Shown in pieces: positions 17,822 through 28,494 of a stretch of 39,415 nucleotides of DNA. Where the stretch lies: the NCBI GenBank assembly GCA_945836135.1, contig CAMAKT010000003.1, forward strand, positions 1-39,415, read 5' to 3'. How positions within the stretch are numbered: position 1 is the first letter of the stretch; each line of letters opens with the position of its first letter. The notes below the pieces were generated by a model. The model worked only from the letters and a program-made list of their open reading frames with translations, did no database searches and was not told where the DNA came from. A program made the translations under genes and the position numbers. The stretch comes from an uncultured Clostridia bacterium. GTDB lineage: Bacteria; Bacillota; Clostridia; Lachnospirales; Lachnospiraceae.

Positions 17822-19726
17822 ATGAAGGATGGTTTTATTAGGGTACAGGCGGCAACGCCGGATATCCGTGTGGCAGATTGTGAATACAATACCGCTAATA
17901 TAATTAAGATTATGGATGAGGCATATGGTAATAAGGTGTCGGTGCTGGTATTTCCTGAGCTATGCATTACCGGATACACATGCGGAGACCTTTTTTTGCA
18001 GGATACTCTGATTGGAGCAGCGTGGGAGTCATTGGGACGTATCGCAGAGCATAGCAAAGGGATGGGGATGCTTACCTTTGTAGGACTTCCGATTATGCAT
18101 CGGGGAAAGCTCTACAATGTGGCGGCAGCAGTGTGTGATGGCAGACTATTAGGCCTTGTACCAAAGAAAAATATACCAAACTATTCCGAATTCTATGAAA
18201 TGAGGCATTTTACACCGGGCATGGATGTGTGCGAAAAGACGGCGGATGGAATTTGGCTTGGCTGTAATATACTGTTCAGATGCTCTAACATGAGGGAACT
18301 TGTGGTGGCGGCAGAAATTTGTGAGGATGTATGGGTTGCATGTCCGCCAAGCATCGGACATGCACTTTGTGGTGCTACCCTTATTGTAAACTGTTCTGCA
18401 AGCGATGAGACTACCGGTAAGGATATATACAGAAGAGCTCTTATATCGGGACAATCAGCGAAGCTTGTATGTGGATATATATATGCTAATGCAGGTGAAG
18501 GGGAGTCAACCCAGGACCTTGTATTCGGAGGTCAGAATATTATATGTGAGAACGGCAATGTGCTGGCAGAGACTAAGCGTTTTGCCAATTCAAGTGCTGT
18601 TGCGGAGATGGATTTACAGCGTCTTGTCAATGAGCGCAGGAGAATGAATACATTTACACAACAGAGCATCCAGGGCTATGAGGTGGTTGATTTTACCATA
18701 GAGGGGCATGAACTTAAGCTTGAGAGATATTATGAGAGGACACCTTTTGTTCCGTCATCCAAGACGGACAGGGATGCAAGGTGCGAGGAAATATTATCCA
18801 TACAGGCAATGGGACTGAAAAAGAGACTGGCACATACACAGTGCCGCAGTGCGGTTATCGGAATATCAGGAGGACTTGATTCCACACTGGCTCTTCTGGT
18901 TACGGCAAGGGCCTTTGACAGTCTCGCAATTCCGAGGGAAAATATTACTGCTGTGACGATGCCATGTTTCGGAACAACGGACAGAACCTACAATAATGCA
19001 GTGGAGCTCACCAAAAGGCTGGGAGCTACGCTTTATGAGGTGGATATAAAGGAAGCGGTGCTTGTACATTTCCGTGATATTGGTCAGAATCCGGATAAGC
19101 ATGATGTTACCTATGAGAATGGTCAGGCAAGGGAGCGCACACAGATTCTCATGGATATAGCAAATAAGAATGGTGGAATGGTTATCGGAACAGGAGATAT
19201 GTCGGAGCTTGCGTTAGGGTGGGCAACTTATAACGGCGACCATATGTCCATGTACGGAGTGAACTGCTCGGTGCCAAAGACACTGGTGCGCCATCTTGTG
19301 AAATACTATGCAGATACCTGCGGCGATGACAGACTGTCGGAGACTTTGGAGGACATTCTTGACACACCTGTAAGTCCGGAGCTTCTGCCTCCGTCAGAGG
19401 GGCAGATTTCCCAGAAGACGGAGGACTTGGTAGGACCTTATGAACTCCACGATTTTTTCCTGTATTATATTCTGAGATTCGGATATATGCCGCATAAGGT
19501 ATACAGACTTGCATGTCATGCATTTGCCGGTGAATATGATGACAAGGTTATTCTGCACTGGCTGGATACCTTTTACAGGCGTTTTTTTGCACAGCAGTTC
19601 AAGCGCTCATGTCTGCCGGATGGTCCTAAGGTGGGCTCCGTGGCGGTATCGCCAAGAGGCGATTTGCGTATGCCTAGTGATGCCTGCCGTGGGTTGTGGC
19701 TTAAGGACTTGGAGCAAATACAATAA
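17822..19726 (+). CDS. nadE: Glutamine-dependent NAD(+) synthetase
   Basis: N-terminal nitrilase domain (FPELCITGYTCGDLF, CEDVW) and C-terminal synthetase (GISGGLDSTLALLV, GTGDMSELALGWATYNGDHMSMYGVN). Confidence 0.95.
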   Translation: MKDGFIRVQAATPDIRVADCEYNTANIIKIMDEAYGNKVSVLVFPELCITGYTCGDLFLQDTLIGAAWESLGRIAEHSKGMGMLTFVGLPIMHRGKLYNVAAAVCDGRLLGLVPKKNIPNYSEFYEMRHFTPGMDVCEKTADGIWLGCNILFRCSNMRELVVAAEICEDVWVACPPSIGHALCGATLIVNCSASDETTGKDIYRRALISGQSAKLVCGYIYANAGEGESTQDLVFGGQNIICENGNVLAETKRFANSSAVAEMDLQRLVNERRRMNTFTQQSIQGYEVVDFTIEGHELKLERYYERTPFVPSSKTDRDARCEEILSIQAMGLKKRLAHTQCRSAVIGISGGLDSTLALLVTARAFDSLAIPRENITAVTMPCFGTTDRTYNNAVELTKRLGATLYEVDIKEAVLVHFRDIGQNPDKHDVTYENGQARERTQILMDIANKNGGMVIGTGDMSELALGWATYNGDHMSMYGVNCSVPKTLVRHLVKYYADTCGDDRLSETLEDILDTPVSPELLPPSEGQISQKTEDLVGPYELHDFFLYYILRFGYMPHKVYRLACHAFAGEYDDKVILHWLDTFYRRFFAQQFKRSCLPDGPKVGSVAVSPRGDLRMPSDACRGLWLKDLEQIQ

Positions 19727-19770
19727 GTAATTAATTTACACAACTGTTTAGTGCAAAATAGTATATGGAA

Positions 19771-20205
19771 CTAGCGGCGTGCTTTATCAAGGGCAGCTTC
19801 AACTGCATTTATAAGGACAAGGGAGGTATATTTTGTGTCGGATGAATATGTAATTCCGTCAGTTGTGCCGCTTTCCTTGACCTGTGACTCGATTTCCTTT
19901 AGTGAGGATGAGAGAAGAGGATACATTGTTTCCACTGCCTCAGCGGTATTGACGAGGCGTATTGATTTGACGGTATTGGAGTCAACGGTAACCTCTAAGT
20001 CCATGGTATTACCGGACAGAATAATGGATGCGGTGTAAACGCCGGGGTTGAAGGTACTTTCGGCAAGCTCATCATCCTTTGGGGATGCCTTTGATGAAAT
20101 ATGTATGATAAAGAGCACCAGCAGGATGACCGCCAGCAGGGCAAGCACACCGGTAATAACCAGTTCCTTTAGTTTAACGACAACGATTTTGGTAGCAGAA
20201 CTCAT
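19771..20205 (-). CDS. FMN_bind-like membrane-anchored protein
   Basis: N-terminal TM; GVYTASIILSGNTMDLEVTVDSNTVKSIRLVN...TDGITYSSDTKYTSLVLINAVEAAL resembles FMN_bind with a degenerate S-G-A-T motif. Confidence 0.7.
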   Translation of the reverse strand: MSSATKIVVVKLKELVITGVLALLAVILLVLFIIHISSKASPKDDELAESTFNPGVYTASIILSGNTMDLEVTVDSNTVKSIRLVNTAEAVETMYPLLSSSLKEIESQVKESGTTDGITYSSDTKYTSLVLINAVEAALDKARR

Positions 20206-20284
20206 GAGAGGCTCCTTGCATAATTTCTTTGTATATGTTTATTATGGAAAAATTCTTTTATGACATGGATTTGGAGGATTAAGG

Positions 20285-23200
20285 TTGGAGGTAATATTCA
20301 TAACGGGAAGCAGCGGATGCGGCAAATCCCGCAAATTGTACGATAAACTGTCTGAGGAGTCGGTTCAGAATCCCGGCAAGAGGTTTTTTTTGGTGGTACC
20401 TGAGCAGTTTACGATGCAGGCACAGAAGAATATTGTTGAGCTAAGTCCGGGACACGGAAGCTTCAATATAGACATTGTAAGCTTTAACCGTCTCGCATAC
20501 CGTGTCTTTGAGGAACTGGGAGTGAGTCTTCTTACTACAATAAATGATACCGGCAAGAATATGATTCTTCGCAAGGTAATAGATGAAAATAAGAACTGGC
20601 TTGAGGTAATACATCCTAAGGACACGCAGGGCTTTGTTAGTGAGATTAAGTCGGTCATTTCCGAGCTTCTGCAGTATTCGGTTACACCACAGATGCTTTC
20701 AGAGGCATGCGGACGCATAGGTGGTGACGGAATCAACCACAATGAGCGCCTTAAGAGAAAGCTCAAGGATATTATGGTAATATACAATGCTTTTCGGGAG
20801 TACATCTCACAGAAGTATATTACTACGGAGGAGATTACCGAGATTCTTTGTGGCTGCGTGGACAGGTCACAGCTTGTCTGTGACGCTGTATTTGCCTTTG
20901 ACGGTTTTACCGGATTTACGCCGGTTCAGTATAGACTTATTGAGCTCTTATTCGACAAGGTCGCCGGAATGTATTTTACAATCACCTTGCCTGAAAATGC
21001 AGACAGGCAGCTTTTTGATATGAGCTATGAGATGATGAGACGCCTTGGCGAGTGCGCCGACAGAAATCATGTGGGGACAAAGAGGGAGCATATAGGTGGT
21101 GATGTCCCTTGTAGATTCCTTTCATCACCGGAGCTTGCACATCTGGAGAAAAATCTGTTCAGAGAGACAGATACATATACACATCCTTCGGACAGAATCA
21201 GTGTATATTCTGCCCTTGGCAAAAAGGCAGAGGTGCAGTATGTGGCAGCAGGAATATGCAGGCTTGTGGCTATGGGGTACAGATACAAGCAGATAGGTGT
21301 TATTGCAAGCAGCATGGATGAGTACAGGGAGCTTATTGCCAATATATTTGCTGAAAACGATATTCCGGTATTTATGGATAATAAGCGTTCCATACTTGCC
21401 AACCCTGCTGTGGAATATATAAGGGCTGCACTTCAGATTATTGAGAAGGATTATTCCTATGAGTCGGTTTTCAGACTTCTTAAGGGATATATGAGTCCAA
21501 TAGGACTTGAGCAGGTGGATGTGTTTGAGAACTATGTACTTGCTCTTGGAATACGCGGACACAACAGATACAATGAGCCGTTCCGCCGAAAATTTCCATC
21601 AAGACGTGAAGTCGATATGGAGATGATTAATGAGACGAGGAAAGCTCTATGTGAACTGTTAGAGCCGCTGTGGGAGGTTTTTCACAATAAGGAAAGCAGG
21701 GTGAGTGACTATATTGCCGTGCTGAATGACTTTCTTGATAACAGCCATGTGTACGAGCGTCTTGATGAGCTTAAGGACAGAATGGAGCAGCTTGGCAATG
21801 CTTCCCTTGTTAAGGAATACGGTCAGAGCTATGCTGATATCATCGAGCTTTTAGAACAGACCGAAAGTCTGCTCGGCGATGAGCACATGGATACCCGACA
21901 TTTTTCAGATGTACTTGATGCCGGATTTAGTGAAATCAAGGTTGGAATAATACCGCCCACAGTTGATATGGTTATGGTGGGAGACGTTGAGAGAACAAGG
22001 CTTGACCATGTGGCTGCATTGTTTTTCGTGGGTGTTAACGAGGGGCTTGTGCCTCAGGTAAATAATAACCATGGTCTGTTTTCTGAGGCGGAACGTGAAC
22101 TGCTTGAAAGTGTTGACCTGGAAATGTCACCTACCTGCAGGCAGAAGGCATATATGCAGAATTTTTACCTGTATTTACTGCTTACTAAACCTTCCGACAA
22201 GCTTATTTTTACAGTGAACAGGGAGGGTAAGCCTTCTAAGCTCATTGCTGAGATTAAGAGAATGTTCCCTGGGGCTGTATACGAGTCGGACGAGACGGTT
22301 AATCCTATTAATCTAATTTATAATAATACACAGGGCTTAAGATATATCTATACACGTCTGGGAGAGGGAGAGAGCCTGTCCGGTGAAGAAAATGTACTTC
22401 TGGCACTGTTGATGAAGGATGAGAAGAACCTAAAAAGCATGAAGGAGCTGGCATGTACGGCGCTTAGAAGTGTGACTGATGAGAATATTACAAGAGCCGC
22501 AGCTAAGCTGCTGTATGGTGAAAGACTTACCGGAAGTGTATCAAGGATGGAAACCTATGCTTCCTGTGCTTTTGCTCATTTTATGAAATACGGATTGGAA
22601 CTGGAGGAGCGCAGATTGTATGAAATCGGAGCTGCCGACCTTGGAACTCTGTTCCATGAAGCACTTAAGGAATATTCCATGCGGCTTGCCTCGGAAAAAC
22701 TCAATTTTGCCACGGTGGACGAGGGAAAGCGCAGCCGTTATATTAAGGAAGCTGTTGAATATTCCATGACGGATTACTATAATTCAGTCTTTTACGACAG
22801 CAGCCGCAACGAATATATGCGGGAAAAGATTTTGAAGATGCTGGAGCGTACGGCATGGGCACTGGGAGAGCAGATTAAAGCCGGAAGTTTTGTACCTGTA
22901 GAGTTTGAGAAGAGCTTTGTCTTTGAAAAGGACGGTATTCAGATAAGGGGCAAAATTGACCGGATAGATTATGCTGATTTCGAGGACAAAAGCTATGTAA
23001 AGATAATTGACTATAAGTCGGGAAAGAAAACCTTGGACCTTGGCAGGCTGTATGATGGTCTGCAGCTACAGCTTATGGTGTATCTTGAGAGTCTGTCACA
23101 TGACAGCATTCCCGCAGCGGCTTTGTATTTCAATATAGACAATCCTGTTGTGGATTATGAAACAGACATGAACGTGGATGATGCACTGCTTCAGACATTT

Positions 23201-23593
23201 AAACCCCAGGGAATTGTAAACGGAGAGCTTACGCCGATACAGCTGTTAGACAGTGTGACAAAATCGGGAAAATCAAGCTATATTCCGATTGCATACAATA
23301 AGGATGGAAGCCTTTCCAAAACATCACAGGCCACAACCGAGAGCAGACTGCGCCTGCTTGGAGACTATGCGGTGAACAGAATGTCGGAGTTCGGAAAGGA
23401 GATTTCGGAGGGAAATGTAGCACCTTCTCCATATCCTGACAGTTGTGATTACTGTCCTTATGGCATGATATGCGGTTTTGGTGTGAAGGATAAGGGTTGC
23501 AGTTACAGAAAGCCGTCAAAGCTTAAAAATGACGATGAAAGTTTCAAATTATTTGCAGAGAGGTTGAAAAAAGATGGCCAGAAGCTGGACTGA
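20285..23593 (+). CDS. addB: ATP-dependent helicase/nuclease subunit B (AddB)
   Basis: GSSGCGKSRKLYDKL, VPEQFTMQAQK, nuclease motif IDRIDY...VKIIDYKSG, C-terminal Fe-S-type CDYCPYGMICGF...GC; next to addA; TTG start. Confidence 0.95.
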   Translation: MEVIFITGSSGCGKSRKLYDKLSEESVQNPGKRFFLVVPEQFTMQAQKNIVELSPGHGSFNIDIVSFNRLAYRVFEELGVSLLTTINDTGKNMILRKVIDENKNWLEVIHPKDTQGFVSEIKSVISELLQYSVTPQMLSEACGRIGGDGINHNERLKRKLKDIMVIYNAFREYISQKYITTEEITEILCGCVDRSQLVCDAVFAFDGFTGFTPVQYRLIELLFDKVAGMYFTITLPENADRQLFDMSYEMMRRLGECADRNHVGTKREHIGGDVPCRFLSSPELAHLEKNLFRETDTYTHPSDRISVYSALGKKAEVQYVAAGICRLVAMGYRYKQIGVIASSMDEYRELIANIFAENDIPVFMDNKRSILANPAVEYIRAALQIIEKDYSYESVFRLLKGYMSPIGLEQVDVFENYVLALGIRGHNRYNEPFRRKFPSRREVDMEMINETRKALCELLEPLWEVFHNKESRVSDYIAVLNDFLDNSHVYERLDELKDRMEQLGNASLVKEYGQSYADIIELLEQTESLLGDEHMDTRHFSDVLDAGFSEIKVGIIPPTVDMVMVGDVERTRLDHVAALFFVGVNEGLVPQVNNNHGLFSEAERELLESVDLEMSPTCRQKAYMQNFYLYLLLTKPSDKLIFTVNREGKPSKLIAEIKRMFPGAVYESDETVNPINLIYNNTQGLRYIYTRLGEGESLSGEENVLLALLMKDEKNLKSMKELACTALRSVTDENITRAAAKLLYGERLTGSVSRMETYASCAFAHFMKYGLELEERRLYEIGAADLGTLFHEALKEYSMRLASEKLNFATVDEGKRSRYIKEAVEYSMTDYYNSVFYDSSRNEYMREKILKMLERTAWALGEQIKAGSFVPVEFEKSFVFEKDGIQIRGKIDRIDYADFEDKSYVKIIDYKSGKKTLDLGRLYDGLQLQLMVYLESLSHDSIPAAALYFNIDNPVVDYETDMNVDDALLQTFKPQGIVNGELTPIQLLDSVTKSGKSSYIPIAYNKDGSLSKTSQATTESRLRLLGDYAVNRMSEFGKEISEGNVAPSPYPDSCDYCPYGMICGFGVKDKGCSYRKPSKLKNDDESFKLFAERLKKDGQKLD

Positions 23594-26500
23594 TGAACAG
23601 ATAAGGGTTATACAGCAGAGAAATTCCAATCTGCTTGTTGCGGCAGCAGCCGGTTCAGGCAAGACTGCCGTTATGGTGGAGCGCATTTTAAGGCGTGTTC
23701 TTGATGATGAAGAACCCTTGGACATAGACAGGATTGTGGTGGTTACATTTACCAAGGCAGCAGCCGTACAGATGCGGGAACGCATTGGAGCCGCAATTTC
23801 TGAAGAGTTAAGAACGCAACAGAATGAGAAGAGGGTAAAAAGGCTTAGAAGCCAGCTTGCCCTGCTTGATAATGCCATTATCTGCACCATAGACAGCTTT
23901 TGTAATTATATACTGCGCAATTATTTTAATACAATTGACCTTGATCCGGCTTTCCGTATAGGAGATGAAGGTGAGCTTACTCTTCTTATGTCGGATGTTG
24001 CGGATGAGGTTATCGAGGAGGCATATTCCGGGAAAGATGAAAGCTTTATTGAGCTTGTGGATGGTCAGCTCCCGGCTAAGAGTGACGCAATGCTCTCCGA
24101 ATGGATTCAGTCTCTGTACAATTTTTCCCAGAGCCATCCCTATCCTGAGCGCTGGCTTAAGGAATGTGAGGATTGGTATAGCATGGCATCAGCGGAGGAA
24201 TTTGAGGCTGCCCCGGTAACTCGATTCGTTATAGAACATATAAAGCATATTCTCGGTGCGTCACTTAAGGAGCACAGAAGAGTTATAGAACTCCTTGGAC
24301 AGCTCGGAGGCATAGAAAAATATATTCCTGCGTTTACGAAGGATTGTGAACTGTTAGAAAGGGCTTGTGCGGCACAGGACTATGAGGACTTGCGAGAATG
24401 CCTTAATATTAATTTCGAACGTCTCGCAAACGCTCCGAAGGAGTGCGACGAGGAACTGAAAAAATATGCACAGGATACCAGAAAAAAACTTAAAACAAGA
24501 ATTGACAAGCTGAATACGGAGCTTCTGGCATGGAGCATACAGGATAATCTGGATATGATTGCCGGAATGAAAAACAGCGCTGTTGCATTTATCAGACTGG
24601 TGCTTGATTTCACCAGGCGGTTCGATGAGAGAAAGCAGGAGAATAATATCTTAAGCTTTTCAGACGTGGAGCATCTTGCCCTTAAGGTTCTGTTGGACGA
24701 CAACGGATATACATACGCGGCGAGAGAGCTTCAGTCCCTCTACGAGGAGATATATATTGATGAGTACCAGGACAGCAATATGGTTCAGGAACTTATTCTT
24801 TCGGCGGTGTCACGGGGCAGCAATATGTTCATGGTAGGTGATATCAAGCAGAGCATATACAGCTTCAGACAGGCTGACCCTGGTATTTTCCTTGATAAAT
24901 ATAACAGATACGGGCTGAATGCGGCTTCCGGCAATGCACTTATCTGTCTGCACAAAAATTTTCGAAGCAGAGCAAATGTGCTGTATGGCGTCAATGATAT
25001 ATTCAGCCGTATTATGCATGAGAATCTTGGCGGTGTGGAGTATGATGAGGATGCATTTCTTGTGCCGGGGAAAAAATTCCCGGAGAGCAGTACATCGGAT
25101 GATGAACAGCCGATATACGGACAGCTTAAGACGGAGCTTCTCATATGCGATATGGAAGATTTTATGGAGAATGCTACGGAGGATGAGGCTGAGCTTGGAA
25201 AACGCCGCATTGAAGCTGCAGCAGTGGTAAAACGTATACATGAGCTTATAGATGACAAGTCTTATATGGTATGGGACGAAGCAGCCTGCAATGGTGAGGG
25301 TGGTTATAGGGCAGCCAAGTACAGGGATATTGTTATACTGCTTAGAAGCGCCAATGTATCCGGTCCTGAATATGCCGAAATATTGAATAATGCAGGAATT
25401 CCTGCAATATGCAGTACCGCTTACGGTTATTTCTCAGCCTATGAGGTTGCTCAGGTACTGAATTTCTTAAGGGTTATTGATAATCCGATGCAGGATATTC
25501 CTCTTGCCGGGGCGATGCGTTCTTACTTCTGTTACCTGACGGCGCAGGAATTAGCGGAAATTAAGGGAGCATATCCTAAGCTTGACTTATATTCAGGTGT
25601 CCTTAAGTATATTTCTGAAAGGGATGCAGAGGCGCATGACCCTAATCTTGCAGACAAGCTTGCAAAATTTATTGAGCTTGTCAATAGTTATCGTGATATA
25701 GCCGCATATACTCCCATACATGAACTTATACGCGATATTATATACAATACGGGATATATTGTGTACGCTGCATCTTTAGAGAACGGCAGACGCAGGGTGG
25801 CGAATCTTGATATGCTTGTAAATAAGGCGGCAGAGTATGAAAAGACAAGCTTTCATGGTCTCTTCAATTTTTTGAGATATATAGAAAAGATACAGAAATA
25901 TGAGATTGATATGGGAGAAGCGGATGTTATGTCAGAGAATGACGATGTTGTCCGCATCATGAGTATACATAAGAGCAAGGGACTGGAGTTTCCAATTGTC
26001 TTTGTGGCTGATATGGAGAAAAAGTACAATTTTCGCGATGCCGCAGAGAGGGTAAGCTTTCATGCAAAGTATGGTGTAGCAATGGACTATGTGGATACGG
26101 GACTAAGAGTGCGCAAAAAGACCTTCCACAAGAGGGCTGTTGCGGAAAGTCTGCGTGTCAACGCCATAGGTGAAGAACTCAGGGTGTTATACGTTGCACT
26201 TACAAGAGCGGTGGAAAAGCTTATTCTGGTAGGAGCGGTTAAGGATGCAGCCAAGGCAGAAAGTGAATGGAGAGCCAGAGCAAAGGCTCCGGGTGACGAT
26301 TACGGATATGTATATGAAGCTGTGAACTATCTGGATTTAGCCGCGCCTGCATTTTTTACGAAAGGAACCGGGGAATATGAGTACAGACTCTTAAGCTACA
26401 AGAACATTATTTCTGACAATACACAGGAGGATGCAGGGACCAAAAAGAGCTTCGCCGATATATATCGGGAAGCATGTGAGAAAGCAACCGTGGCGGATGA

Positions 26501-27212
26501 AAAAGAGCTGGAAAAGTTGGATGCGCGCATTAACAATGTGTATACCTATGAAGCAGCGGTCCACCTTCCGGGTAAGTTTTCGGTATCTGAGCTTAAGCAT
26601 CGTAAAATCGAAGAAAGTGAAGAAGAGGCAGTACACCTTATACAGAGTGAGAAGCATAAGCCGCAGTTCAGTACGGATGAACGCAATATAGGAGCTGAGA
26701 GGGGAAATGCATATCATAAAATATTTGAACTCTTAGATTACAGTATTGAAACTGATTATGCTTCAATAAAAAAATTCATCCATGGGCTTACACTTGAGGG
26801 TAAACTGTCGGATGAATACGAAGAATTGGTTAATCCACAAAAGTATGTGGCATTTCTTAACAGTCCCTTGGGTGAAAGGATGAAGCTTGCAGCACTTTCG
26901 GGAAAGATGTACCGTGAACAGCAGTTTATCACCGGATTTCCGGCACATATGGTGCGTGAGGAATATGAAGGCTGTGAGGATACTATACTCATACAGGGAA
27001 TTATCGACTGCTATTTTGAAGAAGTGGATGGTGTCGTAATAGTCGATTACAAGACAGACCATGTGGATGAAGAGAATGCAGAGGAGATTCTTACCAAACG
27101 CTACCGGGAACAGCTTGACCTCTACGCCGGAGCGGTATCGCAGATAACGGGCAAAAATGTTAAGGAGTGCATAATCTATTCCGTTTCTGTGAATCGTGAA
27201 ATAAAGTTGTAA
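23574..27212 (+). CDS. addA: ATP-dependent helicase/nuclease subunit A (AddA)
   Basis: UvrD-like motifs AAAGSGKTAVMVERI, VVTFTKAAAVQMRERI, DEYQDSN, MSIHKSKGLEFPIVFV, RVLYVALTRA; nuclease GIIDCYFEE...VIVDYKTD. 20-nt overlap with addB. Confidence 0.97.
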   Translation: MARSWTDEQIRVIQQRNSNLLVAAAAGSGKTAVMVERILRRVLDDEEPLDIDRIVVVTFTKAAAVQMRERIGAAISEELRTQQNEKRVKRLRSQLALLDNAIICTIDSFCNYILRNYFNTIDLDPAFRIGDEGELTLLMSDVADEVIEEAYSGKDESFIELVDGQLPAKSDAMLSEWIQSLYNFSQSHPYPERWLKECEDWYSMASAEEFEAAPVTRFVIEHIKHILGASLKEHRRVIELLGQLGGIEKYIPAFTKDCELLERACAAQDYEDLRECLNINFERLANAPKECDEELKKYAQDTRKKLKTRIDKLNTELLAWSIQDNLDMIAGMKNSAVAFIRLVLDFTRRFDERKQENNILSFSDVEHLALKVLLDDNGYTYAARELQSLYEEIYIDEYQDSNMVQELILSAVSRGSNMFMVGDIKQSIYSFRQADPGIFLDKYNRYGLNAASGNALICLHKNFRSRANVLYGVNDIFSRIMHENLGGVEYDEDAFLVPGKKFPESSTSDDEQPIYGQLKTELLICDMEDFMENATEDEAELGKRRIEAAAVVKRIHELIDDKSYMVWDEAACNGEGGYRAAKYRDIVILLRSANVSGPEYAEILNNAGIPAICSTAYGYFSAYEVAQVLNFLRVIDNPMQDIPLAGAMRSYFCYLTAQELAEIKGAYPKLDLYSGVLKYISERDAEAHDPNLADKLAKFIELVNSYRDIAAYTPIHELIRDIIYNTGYIVYAASLENGRRRVANLDMLVNKAAEYEKTSFHGLFNFLRYIEKIQKYEIDMGEADVMSENDDVVRIMSIHKSKGLEFPIVFVADMEKKYNFRDAAERVSFHAKYGVAMDYVDTGLRVRKKTFHKRAVAESLRVNAIGEELRVLYVALTRAVEKLILVGAVKDAAKAESEWRARAKAPGDDYGYVYEAVNYLDLAAPAFFTKGTGEYEYRLLSYKNIISDNTQEDAGTKKSFADIYREACEKATVADEKELEKLDARINNVYTYEAAVHLPGKFSVSELKHRKIEESEEEAVHLIQSEKHKPQFSTDERNIGAERGNAYHKIFELLDYSIETDYASIKKFIHGLTLEGKLSDEYEELVNPQKYVAFLNSPLGERMKLAALSGKMYREQQFITGFPAHMVREEYEGCEDTILIQGIIDCYFEEVDGVVIVDYKTDHVDEENAEEILTKRYREQLDLYAGAVSQITGKNVKECIIYSVSVNREIKL

Positions 27213-27303
27213 CTATTTTTTATGGATTTTTATATTCTTTTCTGCTATTATTCCATATCCGTGTGTTGAGCGTGCAGATATGTGAAAAAAGGAGAAAAGA
27301 AAG

Positions 27304-28230
27304 ATGTATTTTATTGGATCACTGATTAAAAGTGAACGCGAGAAACACCGGCTGTCACAGGAGGATTTGTGCTTTGGCATCTGTGCAGTAAGCACATTGT
27401 CGAGAATTGAGAACAACGAACAGACGCCGACTACCGAAAAGGCTGTTGCACTTTTAAGCCGTCTGGGGCTTGAGGGCAGCAGCTATCTTTCCTTTGTGTC
27501 GAAGGAGGAATATCGTTTTTTTACAATAAGACATGATGTTGAAGACATACTGGCACATAGGGAATATTTAAGAGCTTATGAGTATACAGTGAAACACGAA
27601 GATTATCTTAACAAAAATAACTTCCGAAAACAGTTCCTGTGGGCAGTGTATGCCATTAAGCAGTGCTTTGTGGACAAAAAATATGAAACAGCAATCAAGA
27701 TGACGGAAGAAGCGCTCAGGATTACCTGTCCGCTGTTTGATAAAGCCAAGAAAATCAGATACCTTTTAACTGATGTGGAAGTGAATGTCATTAATCTGAT
27801 GGCTGTTTCATATTGGTGGAATGGTGAGCGGATTACCGCAATTAATCTTCTGATTAACCTTACAGATGCGATTCGTGAATTACATGGCACATCAATGAAA
27901 TATGAATCGAGATATCCCATGATATTGTGTAACCTGTCAAAATGGCTGTGCAGTCAGATGAGGTATGAGGAAGCGGATGAATATATCGAGCTTGGCAGAA
28001 AAGTCTGTCTTAAGAGCGGTAAACTTCGTATGCTTCCTTATTTTTGTTGCTGCAAGGCCGCTGTCTGGCGTAGTGCAAATCAGAGTGACAAGGTGCTCGA
28101 AGAATACATCAGTGCCTACATTATGTTTAAAAACATGGAATTGTCAGAGGATGCGGCTAATCTTCGCACTTTTGTTATGAATGAATACAACTTAGATCTC
28201 GAAGGTGTTGTCCTTCTAAGGAAATGCTGA
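27304..28230 (+). CDS. XRE-family HTH regulator with helical-repeat (TPR-like) C-terminus
   Basis: N-terminal HTH (IGSLIKSEREKHRLSQEDLCFGICAVSTLSRIENNEQTP) plus long helical region in the manner of Rgg/RNPP regulators. Confidence 0.85.
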   Translation: MYFIGSLIKSEREKHRLSQEDLCFGICAVSTLSRIENNEQTPTTEKAVALLSRLGLEGSSYLSFVSKEEYRFFTIRHDVEDILAHREYLRAYEYTVKHEDYLNKNNFRKQFLWAVYAIKQCFVDKKYETAIKMTEEALRITCPLFDKAKKIRYLLTDVEVNVINLMAVSYWWNGERITAINLLINLTDAIRELHGTSMKYESRYPMILCNLSKWLCSQMRYEEADEYIELGRKVCLKSGKLRMLPYFCCCKAAVWRSANQSDKVLEEYISAYIMFKNMELSEDAANLRTFVMNEYNLDLEGVVLLRKC

Positions 28231-28313
28231 TTATTTCAACAATCCCAGATGATTTCAAGAAAATCGTAAAAACTGATAGACTTATAAAGCATATGACCTC
28301 CTTTGTAAAATTG

Positions 28314-28345
28314 TGTCATAATATGTGGGCAGGAATATTATGACA
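28314..28345. promoter_or_regulatory. Perfect 11-bp inverted repeat (possible operator or weak terminator)
   Basis: TGTCATAATAT-gtgggcagga-ATATTATGACA between the regulator and protease genes. Confidence 0.6.
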
Positions 28346-28494
28346 TTTGCTCAGAAACGGGCAGCCACATAATTTTGTGGCCTCCGTATTCAGTATAGTA
28401 AATTTGCATACAAAAAAAATAGCATTTTATGGTAATTTTTCTTTCCGTGAAATGCTATGTTATAGTGAGCAAATAGATGGTATTATTCTTAGTT

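Noticed and set aside
17203-18057. 284-aa minus-strand ORF opposite the lipoprotein and nadE
   Set aside because: Composition is the antisense of the NGT repeat (VPLVPLPLVVPL...), no RBS, and it overlaps two well-supported plus-strand genes; spurious.
28293-28343. 16-codon ORF MTSFVKLCHNMWAGIL between regulator and protease, considered as a signalling peptide
   Set aside because: No Shine-Dalgarno, and it overlaps the perfect palindrome; likely chance.
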